Assembly (NCBI RefSeq): GCF_000226115.1
Contig: NC_016461.1
Location: 1,984,001 to 2,048,000, forward strand
Direction of reading: 5' to 3'
DNA from: Thermothielavioides terrestris NRRL 8126
Lineage: Eukaryota > Ascomycota > Sordariomycetes > Sordariales > Chaetomiaceae
Length of the DNA stretch: 64,000 nucleotides
Of this stretch, positions 1 to 11,887 are shown piece by piece (within the stretch, counting starts at the first letter, position 1; each line of letters opens with the position of its first letter). The position numbers were made by a program, and so were the translations under genes. Under the pieces are notes generated by a model. The model did not search any database and was not told the DNA's origin. It was given only the letters and a program-made list of their open reading frames with translations.

Positions 1-478
1 ATGTTCATGTGTTCCTCGAGACATTTCGCGCTGCCCAAGATGCCTCCACAGTATTGCATACTTGCCTCGTTCGGCGTGGGCATGGAGTGGGAGGTGACCA
101 GGCAATTGGAGTCAAGGGACAAAATTTGTGACGCTGCTGTTAGGGCAGGACTCCCTTTTCAGACAAAATCCACAGTGGTGCCATAGTCACGTGCTAACGC
201 GGTGCCCTGTGCGTTCATTCGACCCTGTCTCAAAAAACAGGGACCCCAGGCCCGGCTGGCACCCGCTAGCGTGGTGAGGGGGAGGCATCAGTCTCCGCTA
301 AAGTCGCTTTGCCCAGCACTTGCACCCACTCCGACCTCGACCAACATCACAAAACAACAAAACAAAGTTGTCTTGACCTCGCGACTTGCCTCACGCACTT
401 TTTGTGTCCCCCTCCATATTCTCACACTTTCACATTTCCGCTTGACTTGTCCAACTCTCCTACGATCGATCATCCGAA
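1..478. other. left-edge intergenic / 14-3-3 promoter
   Basis: No gene is supported here. Short open frames exist but none has a recognisable domain or partner exon. The last 150 bases are pyrimidine-rich and probably hold the promoter and 5' leader of the 14-3-3 gene. Confidence 0.5.
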
Positions 479-1673
479 ATGGCGAACGAGGTACGTGCAT
501 CCCGCCAAAAACCGCCTTTCCCCCTCCTGCCACAGGTGCCGATCGCGATAATGCTCGCGCATCCTGGCGGTAGCAGGCGGCGAAGCTCTACCCGCGGCAA
601 TTTTGGCTTCAGGTTCAAGATGCTAACCAGTTGGACTGATATGTAGCGCGAGAGGTGTGTTTACATTTCTGCCGACTGCGGTTGCTCGGTCGCCGCGTCG
701 AACTAATCGATTCTCCAAAAATGCAGCAAGACTTTCCTCGCCCGCCTCTGCGAGCAGGCCGAGCGCTATGACGAGATGGTGACCTACATGAAGGATGTCG
801 CCAAGCTCGACGGCGAGCTTTCTGTGGACGAGCGCAACCTGCTTTCGGTTGCCTACAAGAACGTCGTTGGCACCCGCCGTGCCAGCTGGCGCATTATCTC
901 GTCCATCGAGCAGAAGGAGGAGTCTAAGGGATCTGACAAGCACGTCGCCACCATCCGCGAGTACCGCCACAAGATCGAGGGCGAGCTCGAGAAGGTCTGC
1001 CAGGATGTCCTCGAGGTCCTCGACGAGTCTCTCATCCCCCATGCCGCTACTGGCGAGTCCAAGGTCTTCTACCACAAGATGTGAGTCTGCCCAGTCTGTT
1101 TCGAGGTGGTAGTTTAGTTTGCAGGTTGCTGCGATGCTAACGCGTCTCATCTTGCAGGAAGGGTGACTACCACCGCTACCTCGCCGAGTTCGCCTCTGGC
1201 GAGAAGCGCAAGGTTGCCGCGACTGCTGCCCACGAGGCTTACAAGGTACGGATTGCTCCCGGATTCAATGCCGCACACGTGCCTCCGCGGCAAGCTGACG
1301 GGTTTCTCGATTCAAAACACAGAGCGCCACCGACGTTGCCCAGACCGAGCTGACCCCGACCCACCCGATCCGCCTGGGTCTGGCGCTCAACTTCTCCGTC
1401 TTCTACTACGAGATCCTGAACTCGCCCGACCGCGCCTGCCACCTGGCCAAGCAGGCCTTCGATGACGCCATCGCCGAGCTCGACTCGCTCTCCGAGGAGT
1501 CGTATCGCGACAGCACCCTCATCATGCAGCTCCTCCGCGACAACCTCACCCTCTGGACCTCGTCCGACAACGGCGAGCCCGAGCCGGCCGCCGCCGAGGC
1601 CCCCAAGGAGGAGAAGGCCGCTGAGAAGGAGGCCGACGGCAAGGCCGACGAGCCTGCCCCCGAGCAGCAGTAA
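479..1673 (+). CDS. 14-3-3 family protein
   Basis: Dimeric phosphoserine/phosphothreonine-binding adaptor of the cytosol and nucleus, acting in signalling and cell-cycle control. Five exons, 479-490, 647-654, 727-1080, 1158-1245 and 1323-1673, give 270 aa. The 14-3-3 domain fills residues 5-235, with the family signature [13 protein letters not shown] and the conserved helix-9 stretch around [19 protein letters not shown]. The acidic Ala/Glu/Pro-rich tail after about residue 240 is the usual variable end. The start ATG (479) was chosen because [14 protein letters not shown] matches the usual N-terminus of one of the two fungal 14-3-3 paralogues; this needs an 8-nt second exon. All introns are GT-AG. 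Family assignment is certain; which paralogue it is has been inferred from the N-terminus. Confidence 0.95.
647..654 (+). other. 8-nt coding micro-exon of the 14-3-3 gene
   Basis: Reads CGCGAGAG between a TAG acceptor and a GTGTGT donor. It supplies Arg-Glu and two bases of a Ser codon completed by C727. Joining exon 1 (ends 490) straight to 727 would shift the frame and destroy the conserved N-terminus, so the 8 bases are needed. Confidence 0.85.
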
Positions 1674-3391
1674 GCCCGTCAGCTTTGCTGCGTGCTTGTT
1701 TGCTTGCTTGCTTGACTTTTTTTTACTTTTCCTTTTTCCTCTGTCACACGCCCTCTCGTGTCTCCTTGAGCTGGAGCCCCGCAGGGTTGTCCCACAACCC
1801 TCCTTGGCGCTCTATGTGTAGCTCGAGTTAGGGCCTGAGTTATCATCCGGGAACGGGGGTCTTTGTTGTTGTCTGTGAACTGGGGGCCTGGCTTGCGGAA
1901 CGTTGGCTCTGCGGCGGCACATTGGTCAAGGCAATGGGCAGGACTGCGGCAAGGGAGTTGGTTGATGTTCAGTCCGGGGGGATCTGAAAATGCAGGGCAA
2001 CGGTGCTTTTTCTTCCCTTTTTCTTAAAGTCTCGGATGTATTTCCCCCAGTCTTGCTCTGCTCTCTTCTCTCCCGCCGGGGGGGGGGTTGGACTCTCTTG
2101 TCTTTCCCTTCCCTTGTATGGGGGGAGGGAAAGGCTGAATGAAACCCAAAACCCCGAAATCCACCTCGGCCTCTCTCCAAGGTCGACGGAATATACAATC
2201 TAAACCCAGACCCGTCTACTGACTTGACCTGTCCGCCACCGTGTTCCTCGCACTTCGCCTCCACGGGCGGTGCTTGACCTCTGCAATAAGGGGAGGGTCG
2301 GATCTTCTTGAACTCGTATCAATTCTCCCCCCACCTCCCCCGAGGCTGAGCGCCGGTCAATCTCCGGGAATCCATTACTTTGCTACGGTTTATTTCACAG
2401 CTGTGGGAAACTGAACCCATGGAGACACGAAATTGGCAGTCAGCAGCAAACGCAAACAAACAATACCCAGCTCCAAGCGGTTCTCGACCTCGTCGTGGAC
2501 ACACAAGTCCAAGCACAGGTATGACAAACGGACCGCGCGAGAGAGAAGCTGCCTGGCATATTACAGCATACAATTGCGGATTCTGGGGTCTGCTTCGGGA
2601 GTGTTGCTTTTTTGGCAATTAACAATACCATTAAGTACTACGTGTTGTTTCTTTAGATCACACCCTAACCGACCGACACGTTGGTTGGAACCACGCCCTT
2701 TCTTCCCCTGCTTCTTTTTCGACAACCGCTCACTCTCCTCGTCTGGCAGACGACGGATGTCGCTCGTTCTGCAGGCCGGGCCATGCGGGCCCAGCGACTG
2801 TGACCAGCAGCCAACCCGCCTCATCTCGTACTGCCAACTGATACCATGACCCCCTTGACTGCTGCGTGTTTCCCTGTCCTTGTTGTGTCGGACGGCTGGC
2901 CGAGCATGGACTGGTTCGTTATCTCCTGATTGTGGCAACGGGCATGAGGTAACCGGATGAAGAGTCGTGATGCTGCAATGGCATTTCCGCGTGTTCTGGC
3001 CCCGTTGTTGAAGCATTGGGGAGGTGCGAGTAACAGAGAGCTTGCGGTGTCGGGGTTGGCGGGTTGCTGTGACAGACTTTATGGAGGCCGGACACCGTGC
3101 GCGGGCATCGGCTTCCTTAGATGACGGGCTTCAGATTCGGGTCGCGGTCTCCGCTATTGCGGACGGCGCACTCATCTATGCTGTGGCTCAAGATTATGCG
3201 CACTGGCGCCGGTCTATTTCATCACTCCCCAGCTCCGTTGGGAGCGAGGCTGGACATGGATCCTTGGCTGGGAGCGCGCACCAACTCTCTCCTCCTCAGC
3301 ACCAGCCCGCCAAGGTCGATCCCAAACCCCGACGGAAGGGCAGCAAGGCGCCCTCAACGAGCTGCTCGAACGACCCTGCGAACCCGGCACC
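1674..3391. other. intergenic, convergent
   Basis: Lies between the 3' end of the 14-3-3 gene and the 3' end of the minus-strand hypothetical gene. It begins with T-rich 3'-UTR-like sequence near 1710-1740 and has a G9 run near 2079. Several short open frames overlap on both strands, none convincing. No RNA gene was seen. Confidence 0.5.
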
Positions 3392-4444
3392 CTAATCCTT
3401 CGGCCGCGTCGTCGCCCGCTGGAGCAGCGCGGCAGCCCTCTGCAGCCGGGACATGCTCCTGGACAGCCCGCCTCGCGGCGCACCCGAGTCGCTGGTGTCG
3501 GACGAGATGGACCCCGTATCGATTCGCCCCCTGGTACGTCCCGGGAAGAGGTCCATGCTCTGCGATTTCTGCACCGGGGCCGGCGAGGTGGCCGGCAGAG
3601 GCTGGCTGGGCGGCCGCACCAGCAGCCGTTTGTGGCCCTGGCCTGTTGTGGCCCACCGCGGCTGGTACTCGACGGGCCAGGCCATCTTCCTGATCTCGGC
3701 GTCCCGCTTGTGCGCGTTCTTTCTCTGGCCATGCAGCGATGGGCGAACGCGCATGAGCAGCTCGCTTACTCGTTTGCCGAAGCCGCGGCTGCCCTGCGAC
3801 GCTTCTTTCTCGCTGGTCAGACTGGTGGCTATGCTTAAGGGCGGGGAGGCGGGCCTGCTGCAGTGGCGGCAGACCTCGGGTTCGGAGGGAGTGGCTGGTT
3901 TGCTGTTTGAGGGGCTGGTCGTTCTCTGGAGGATGGCGCGGATGTTGCCGGCTAGGTCGGCCGTCTTGCCTTTCCGGCCCCGGCTGGTCTCGACAGTCTC
4001 GGAGCAGGCGCAATAAGTCTCAGTACCATGCATGCCCACCGCTTCGCTCCAGCCACGGATCCAGTCGGCCTTGTTGCCTTGATTCCTTCTCGGGAGGAGC
4101 TGCTGGCGCGTGGCCAGCCAGTCGGTAGGGGACGAAGTGCATTGCGGGCTTCGTGGCGGTGCCGGCACCTCGGGGGCTTCCTCGGGGGCCTGGGGTGGTT
4201 GTTGTTGTCGTTGTCGCGCCGGTGCTTGGCCTTGAGCTTGTGGCTCGTCTTGTGGTGGGTCTGGGTTCTCCCTTTCGACTACCTGGGGCTTGGGAGAATC
4301 CGAGTACAATGCCGGTCTGACGGAGGAGTGCGTGGTGTCAGAGCACGGCGTTGTCTGGGCCATGGACTCGGACAAGGCCAGAGGTGCTGGTGGGCTGCAA
4401 GGTGCGGGGACGCTCAACGGCGAAGCGTTCCCAGACCGCTCCAT
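3392..4444 (-). CDS. hypothetical disordered basic protein
   Basis: A single uninterrupted exon of 350 codons from ATG (4444) to TAG (3392). I do not recognise the family. The protein is rich in Pro, Ser, Gln and Arg and is probably mostly disordered. It has a Pro/Gln-rich segment at about residues 60-95, Arg/Ser-rich patches suited to phosphorylation (for example SKPATPSEPE, GSISSDTSDSG), and a more ordered-looking stretch near KRDAEIRKMAWPVEYQPRW at about residues 245-265. It lacks signal peptide and membrane segments. The long ORF against competing frames and the balanced composition argue for a real gene. An upstream spliced exon cannot be excluded. The 1.7 kb on its 5' side is empty and may hold its promoter. 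Confidence 0.6.
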   Translation of the reverse strand: MERSGNASPLSVPAPCSPPAPLALSESMAQTTPCSDTTHSSVRPALYSDSPKPQVVERENPDPPQDEPQAQGQAPARQRQQQPPQAPEEAPEVPAPPRSPQCTSSPTDWLATRQQLLPRRNQGNKADWIRGWSEAVGMHGTETYCACSETVETSRGRKGKTADLAGNIRAILQRTTSPSNSKPATPSEPEVCRHCSRPASPPLSIATSLTSEKEASQGSRGFGKRVSELLMRVRPSLHGQRKNAHKRDAEIRKMAWPVEYQPRWATTGQGHKRLLVRPPSQPLPATSPAPVQKSQSMDLFPGRTRGRIDTGSISSDTSDSGAPRGGLSRSMSRLQRAAALLQRATTRPKD

Positions 4445-6105
4445 GGTCGGCGGTGGAAACCTGGCAATGCTGATGGGTGTGAAACAGTAGACCGTGGACT
4501 GCTAGCGCTTGACCCCTCATAAGGACAAGGCAGATAAGTCTCAGCGGCGGAGCACTGCGCGAATCTCTGTCACCAAGACGTGTCAATACCCATATGTTCC
4601 GTACACAGTACAGCAGTGCTGTGAGTGCTGTGACCAAACGAGGAAAGGAGTGGGCTTACGGAGTGCATACACTGTAACTAGACAATGGCCCCCGATCAAG
4701 GGACGGGGCCGGAGCGAGCGATGGCCTCGGTCTATCACCCAATGAAACGTTGCTGTCCGAATCTCTCTGTATCACACGAGCACCAAGGATAGAGGACAGC
4801 CCGCTCGGCCAATGATGAAGAGACGGGGAACGGCAGCAGGACCAGCAGGTGGTGTCTTGCGTATGTCCTGTTCCACTCGTGGGCACCTATGAATCCGTCC
4901 TTGGCTGTGCTGTGTCACCGGAAAGCGACAGCGGCAACGACAGCACAAAGACCACCTCCCAAGGCTTGGCCTGCTTGGCCTTAAGCCTGGAGATACGTAC
5001 CTGTGACCAAGGCCGCCACGGTGCCCGATGCTGAGGATTCCGTAAATCTTTCTTCCTGGGGGTTTGAGATGTGAAAAATGAATGTGCACATGCAAACGAA
5101 GTTGAACGTCAGCGAGTCCGGATAGTTTGGGTCGCTTGCTGGCTGAAACTCCCAAGGCGACGGGAGCCAGGTTCTCCCGGCAGGCACCGTTGCTTGGCAT
5201 CGGCTCCGTCCCCGGTGACCGCCCTATCTAGCTTGCGCCAGACCAGGAACGGACTAGCGCCGGCTTGTGACTCGCTCTGTGCCGCAGCCGGGTCGATGCA
5301 GGCTTCCTTTTCCAATTTGACTCGACTTCGTGCAATTTTCCGCAGGTTGTGAACTCCAAACGGAGAAATACTGTAAACAAACCAGTTCGTGGATTCCGAA
5401 ATGTGCTCCACTAGCCCCGCATAACTATACACTACACCACACTTACCCTGCTGGCCGGTTGGTTTCCATTCTCGGAACCGCTTGCGAAGTGATCGAGGAG
5501 ATCTAGCTAAGTCCTGCGTGATTCAGACATGCGCGGCGTTTACTAACTCTGCTACTATGTATGAAACATCTACGGAATATTTTGTGTCGTATGCAACACA
5601 TATGACACCTGTCTCGGCTGCTGCTGAGGTGTGCAATGACGTAATTGGTTCAGTGCCAGACAGTTTCGCGTGTGTTGATCCGCGTCAGCCAGTGATCCAA
5701 ATTGCCAGGCCTCAGACATCAACTTGGTGACTTTCGACTTGCGGACTCAACCACGTACGTGGCTGCCATGAACAGCAAACAAAGCACAGCAGAAGAGTGA
5801 TGAAGAAATAGCCCGAGTTTCAAACGATCCCGGAGCTCTTCCATTCCTCTAATTTTTGCCGCCAGCGTACCCAGCAGACCAAAGCACCATGACACCCAGT
5901 GCCGTGAACTCCCAACGCCCATCTACCCCTTCGTCTTTTAAAACCAGCCACTGTTCTAACCCATACATAACTAAGCCCTGAGAAAAAAAAAAAAAAAAAA
6001 AAAAGTCGTATGCCGTGTATGTAACCTGAACGTCTCCCAAACAGCCGGCCGGCCGGAACGACCCAGAATGCCAGCGACAAGCCCGGCAGTTCATTCCTCC
6101 TCTTC
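4445..6105. other. intergenic between two minus-strand genes
   Basis: Probable promoter of the 3392-4444 gene on its left and 3' region of the synaptojanin gene on its right. An A22 run (5983-6004) reads as a U-tract in the synaptojanin 3' UTR, about 100 nt after its stop. No ORF here is supported. Confidence 0.5.
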
Positions 6106-9100
6106 CTATGAGGAAGGCTTCAACGCCTCCCAGCCCCCCATCTCCAAAGCCCCGTCATCACCCAGCAGATCAACCACCTGTGGCTTCTTGGGACCCGGCG
6201 GAGGCGGCGCCTGCTTGGGGCCTTGCGTTGCAGGAGCCGGGATGGTCGGTTTCCTAGGCGGCAATTGTGGTTTCCGCTCCTGCGGCGCTGCGAGGCCAAC
6301 GAGGGGAATACCCCCCGCAGCTGCCATGCGGTGGTGGTTTTGCGCGGGGCTGCCCGTGGTGGCGTCGCTTCTCCTGGGGAGTTCCGGTGGCGGCGCCTCT
6401 TCCCGGGAGATGACCCCATTCCTAGCTGGCAATGTAGGCAGACTGCTGCTGAGATTGGAAATCGAGTTGTGAACACTAGCCGTGGAACGACGGGGGAGCT
6501 CAGGTCGTGAGGCGTTTGGATCATGCGCCTTTGCATTGGGCATGAGACTTGCCGAGACGCTGTTTGCCGGGGAGGCGGGCGTCGTGAGGTGAGCCGGCTT
6601 CTTGGCCACCGGGGGAGGGGACTTCTGCTTCGCCGCCGTCTCTGGCGATACCGCTGGCTTCGGTCCCACGGGAGGCGCAGGGGGTGCCTTGTTGACCTGT
6701 CCTCGCTTCTGCTGAATTGAAACAGCAGGGGAACTGGCCACTGAGCCAGGAGTCATGCTGGTCTGTCTCCGTGGAGGAGGAGGGGGCGGCGCTCCGCCGT
6801 CTACTTGCGTGCCCTTCGCGTCTTCGTTGATCTGCAGTCTCCCGATCTTGGCGGGAAGCGCTGACGGGTCGTAGGGAGGGAGGGGCTTCCTGGGCGCTGA
6901 ACTGGATACGGAAGACGAGAGCAACATGGAATGGTTGACGTGTTCGTATGGCGACGTCGACATGCTTGAGAAGGACGAGAGGCGCGATTCGGACCTGGGA
7001 ACGCTGACCCAGTCCGGCTCATCAGTCGGGACGTGGGGGTTCGTTGGCCGCTTCGGGTTCAAGATGGTCTGGGATGCCGAATTTTCAGGCTTTGGAGGGC
7101 TAATCGACGATCGGGCCATCTTGCCATTGTCCAGCCACCACTTCTGGCGGTCGGAGCTGGCTGGTGGAAGCCCAGGTTCAATCGCGTCGTAGTCTATCAG
7201 ATCCTCGTCTTCCGACTCGTTGGCAGCCAGATTCGCCGTGTCTCCGCCAACCTCGGCCTTGCGTCGCTCGTAGATCTCTCGGCCTATCTTATCCCGGAGC
7301 TTCTCGTTCACGATATTGACGGTACATTCGAACACCGCATAGACTGGCCTGTGATCCGAGAAGCGCAGGGGGGCTGAGTTGTAGGCCAGCTGCCGCAGGT
7401 TGGAGCCCTTTCGAAGGATGCGGTCCGTCCAGGCCGGGATGCGGGCTTTCTCACTGGTATTTGCGTCAGTTTGCGCTGCTGCACCACTGCGCATCTCTTG
7501 CGACTACTTACGAACTGTCGTATTCGTCGGTGCCAATGTCGAACTTGTACGTCGGCATAAACGTAATACGGGCCTCGGAGTAGAAGGGAAAGGCAAGCCC
7601 CGCAACCATCTGCAGGTTCAGCTGGTCGTTTTCGAACAGCCGCTCCAGGTTTCTCCTCTTCACCAGCTCCTTGGCATCTTCCAGACGCAACCCAATCCGA
7701 TAATTAAAATCTCCAAACCAGAGGACAGAGTCTAGATGCGCGTCAGCATCTGCTTCCAGTCTTGTTAAGCCAGCATCTTCTTACCGTGATCATCAATCCC
7801 TCTATTCCTCTGGAACCGAAGGCCCTGGTCGATGGTGGCGTAATCTCTGTTTCTCTCCTCGTAGTTGGCAAACCCAGCCGCCAGATGAGCCGTTACAAAG
7901 CAGATAGGTGTGTTTGCGTAGTCGAGTCGGATTGCGACAGCTCCCTTGTTGCCGGCCATGCCTGAGAGTCCAGTCTTCTTGACACTGCCCTCAACGTTCT
8001 TGATGTTATGGAGCACCGAGGCCTTCACAAAGATGCACAGCGCGGCACCAACGAGTTGTCCGCTCCGGAGCAGCACATATTTCTCATCACCTTCTCTGCT
8101 GTAATGTTGGTCCAGCGTCCTCTTGATGGCTTTTTCCCAGAGCTGCTTCCTCCTGGGGTCGCTGTTCATGATCTGCTGTGGGTTGAGTTCGACTATCTCC
8201 TGGAACCCGACCGCGATGATCTCTGGCTGGATAGAACCCAACTCAGAGGGCCAAAGCCAGGAAGACAGGTCTTCATTGATGCCGTCGGTCCGCCCATTGA
8301 GGTTGAACGTCCCCACAAGGCTGTTCGATGTCAGAAACCTGCTGTCCTATCCGGGGACTGGAGTGCCGCACTTACATGTGGATCTTCTCACTCGAGGAGA
8401 ATTCACTACTTCGTCGCTGCAGCTCGCCGGTAACATAGTCGCTGATGGGATCAAAAAGGATGACAGATGCCTGATTAACTATTCTCCCCAGCAGAGTGTC
8501 GATTGTGATTTGGCGTGCTTTGTCGGCAAAGTTGTTGTAATAAAGCCTGGTGGCTGACTTGCGCACATCGGCGATGGCGCCTGCGAGAGACATCTTCCCA
8601 GTCCGAGTGAAGGATGATTTCAGCGCGCCCGTGCCAGCATAGATCTTGGACAGGGAGTCGCCATTGTCAGCCCACAGGTTCGCATGTCTAGACCAGAAGT
8701 CAGACGTAGCTCGCTCTCCTCTGTGGCCGAGGAAAGCTTCAACTGCCATCTGCGAGAGGATCGTCTGAATCAGGTTCGTTCTGTCCAGGCAATCCAGGCA
8801 ATTCGTCCGAAAGACACCTTCTTGCTGCAGAACCACAACGTAGCGGCGATTCTTGTGGCCGTTTGAACCACCACCATTCAGATGCCCTGCATCCTCCGAT
8901 TCCTGGGCGAGATAGTAGGCAAAGCCATCGGCCGAGTCCTCGATATACCGACGGATTTCATTTGCCGCCACGTAGCCCTGGGGGCCCTTCGTCTCGGCGT
9001 GGAAGTCGTACTCCGTTTCCCGCAGCAGCGCGTGGTCTCTGGACTCTTTTCCTCCCCCAGGCCGGCTGAGCGGGCAGTTTTGAATGCCCAATCGGTAGAG

Positions 9101-10378
9101 CGTGGTAAGCTCATACTCTCCAGGCTTCGTAGCACTGAGCAAATTAATGACATGCACCGCGCCATATGCTTGTTCCAGGTCGGAGAAGTGCTTGTCGAAC
9201 GCTGGCTGGGTTCCGTCGGCAGACCGAGTGATGGTGATTTTCTGTTGGTTAGGCAGGAGACCGGCTGCCTGCTCCCAGAAGACGGGTACTGACCCACGTA
9301 CTTGAACGTACGAGAAGACAACACCAGACGGGCTCCAGTACGTCGTCTCGGTCTCCACAAAGTTGGCCACGTTTCCGTCGTCATCGATCCCCCTGGAGTT
9401 GAACCTTGTCCCAGCTCTCTTGCACGACAAGCGCGATATGACGGTCAAGTAGGAGGGCAGACCGGTCCTCGCAGAGCTCAAGGGCGCCGAGGTCTGTGGT
9501 ATCGCCCAACTCCTACAGAAACCGCGGATTGCAGAGGTCAATATCCTCGAGGCATCCAGGGCCTCGCGCTCCTGTCTTTGAAGTCGGGATCGGAATTGCA
9601 CCAGTGGGCGGATCATGTACGAGTTCCAGAGGAAGGATTCGTCGAAGTTGTCTATATCGAAATTCGCAGCATCGGCCGGCCTGCAGTGTGTCAGCGCGAC
9701 GCCTGAAATCCCGCCTCGCGAATCGCCTCCCTACCTGTCCTGCATGCGGTTTGTAACATCAAAGTCCGTGCTATAGTAGAAGGTCCCATTGCTAAGCAGC
9801 TTCTGCAAGTCCTGGCAAGGGTGTTCCTCGGGCATCTCTCTCCGCCCAAGGCCCTGTCCATATCCTGACGCGGCGTCCGAGTCCGCCTCGTAGGGGTCGA
9901 GGGCGACGACCTCATCGTATTCGGCGGAGTTGAGGCAGAAGAACTGGACGGCCTCGATTTTCTCCACGGTTTCGCCAGGGCGAACGGTTGCGACACGTGA
10001 CGCCTGGGTGATGACACACAGGAACACATCTCGCCCTATCGAAATAAGCCCCAGGGTTCCGTAAATTGGTCGCGGCGTCAGGGGACGGTAGTCGGCGAGC
10101 AACCGGTCGGACGTCGGGGAGAACTCGACCATGCACTTGGATGCGATATTGTCAGGGGCGGCTGACCCCGGACGCGCGGACGAGTACGAGGCCAGGGAGC
10201 CATTGGCGATGGCTTCGCGTGTCGCCGCGCTGTGCCGAAGGATCAGGGCGTGCGAGCCGGAGGTGATGGCAATGGCTCGGTGGGGATATTCGCGGATGAG
10301 GATTTGGCTTGATTTCTCGGGGGAAGGCGGCTGCCCAGGCCACAAGGCCGTCGAGGGAGCATTGTAGCTGTAGTCCAT
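6106..10378 (-). CDS. synaptojanin-like polyphosphoinositide phosphatase (SAC + 5-phosphatase)
   Basis: Removes phosphates from membrane phosphoinositides during endocytosis and Golgi/endosome traffic, like yeast Inp51/52/53. Five exons (10378-9735, 9680-8376, 8320-7785, 7731-7512, 7453-6106) encode 1350 aa. The SAC domain covers about residues 60-590 and carries the intact catalytic Cx5R(T) motif RTNCLDCLDRTN near residue 508. The inositol 5-phosphatase domain (about 670-1010) begins at GTFNLNGR and contains LWFGDFNYR, PAWTDRIL and FSDHRPVYA, so both catalytic sites look complete. The C-terminal 330 residues are Pro/Ser-rich with PPPPPPRR and PPPLPRR-type SH3-binding motifs, resembling the Inp52/53 type. 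All four introns are GT-AG, 54-66 nt or similar. The start is the only ATG heading the open first exon. Confidence 0.93.
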
Positions 10379-11887
10379 CGCTCTCAGGCGCAGCGAGTGG
10401 GAGGGGCAGCAACGTGGGTTCTGCGAAGACAGGTCGTCCTAAAGTCGGGCACAGAGGTCATGGCGGTTTCGAGCAAGTTAACATCCGAGCAGACACTAAG
10501 CTCAACCCAGGTCGTGTCAAGCTTGGAATATCCGCGAAAGCAGAGCACGTGTGATCAGTGGTGGTCGATCTCGCACGTGCAACCAACTCGACCTTAGGTC
10601 CGGTTTGAATGAACGGCATTAGGTGGGCTTGCAAGGGGCAGGGGAGGAAAGGTACCTCTTTCGTGCCTGCCCGCTACAAGACGGAGGTGGTTTTTAGTGT
10701 ATCAGCAGCCTGCCAGGTCGGGCCGCCATGCTGACGGCTCTGGGCTGACTAGCGCGGGGCTGCTGTGGACCCTTTAACAGGGGCACTTCTGAGCCCACAT
10801 CAGATCCATGGATACCGGAGGGCAAGGAAATGTGGGGCGTGGATTTTCGCAGCCCACTGTTCTTTCCTTTTTATCATTATCCTTTACGAATAGTGAGCTT
10901 TGAAATCCCTACTTTCCCTCGGGGAGTCAGCCTGGGGAAGCCAGTACTCCATACGCAATATCTCCTTTACCGTAGTTGGTCCAAGTGTAGAAGAATGGTG
11001 CATGGGACTTCAAGGCAGCAAGTCGAGGGGCCAACATTCTTGCGCATACCACCTGCAGTACCTCCGTAGCGACCACCTACCTGAGTTTACCTTCTTACCC
11101 GGGCAGGTTCTTCCAATGGGGTTCGTGGGCTCGTGGATGGACTGCTGCGGTCTGGGGGTCGGAGGACGGCTTCAAAGACGAAACCAGCATAGCGTCCCGG
11201 TGTAGGGGAGGGGGTGGGGAGGGGGCGGGGGTGCCATCTGCGTGGTCTGGAGGAATCCGAGTGACGCGCCACGGACGGGGATTGGCTCAAAAGAAGAATG
11301 CAAGGTACCTCGGTAGGTACCTAGACATCCAGCCACAACGGGAGAAAAGGTAAAGAGCAGAGTGCAGCATAATTGCTCTGCGGTGGCTTCAGATTTGCTA
11401 TCAATGGTGAGATCATGTTCTCCGTGTGCGGAGAATCAGCCTCTTCCTATCATTGTTTTTATCATCATCAGCCTGGGAAGAGAAAGAAATCAAAATCTGA
11501 CATCGTGCCAGGAGAACTGCCCAGCGAGTTAAACGGGTGAGCGTGATTATGTAATGCGCACCCGCTTTTTTTCAGCCTGGTCCGTTTCTTGCCAGCCGCA
11601 TTCGATTTCCTGTTCGTTTCGATGCGCCTCGCCGTGGATCTGTGCCCTGTTTTTGCAGCACCCAGCTCGACTTCCAGCCGCTTCAATTCTCCGCAAGACG
11701 CGCTACTGAGGAGCGATCCTTTGACCATCAGGGGCCTCCACAGTACTCATTGTATCCAGCTAGAAGCATCTGCTCGCATCCACGCGGCCTATTTTGGAAT
11801 AGGATTTCTTTCGCAGAACACGGACCACGAAACGCAGAGCGCGCAGCCTCGGCCGGGTACCCTCCGACCCTACCTACACCCGCAATC
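10379..11887. other. divergent promoter region, synaptojanin / PRP39
   Basis: Shared upstream region of two divergently transcribed genes. It holds a GGTACCTCGGTAGGTACCTA motif near 11304, one of several such intergenic motifs in the window, and a G-rich patch at 11204-11232. No supported ORF. Confidence 0.5.
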
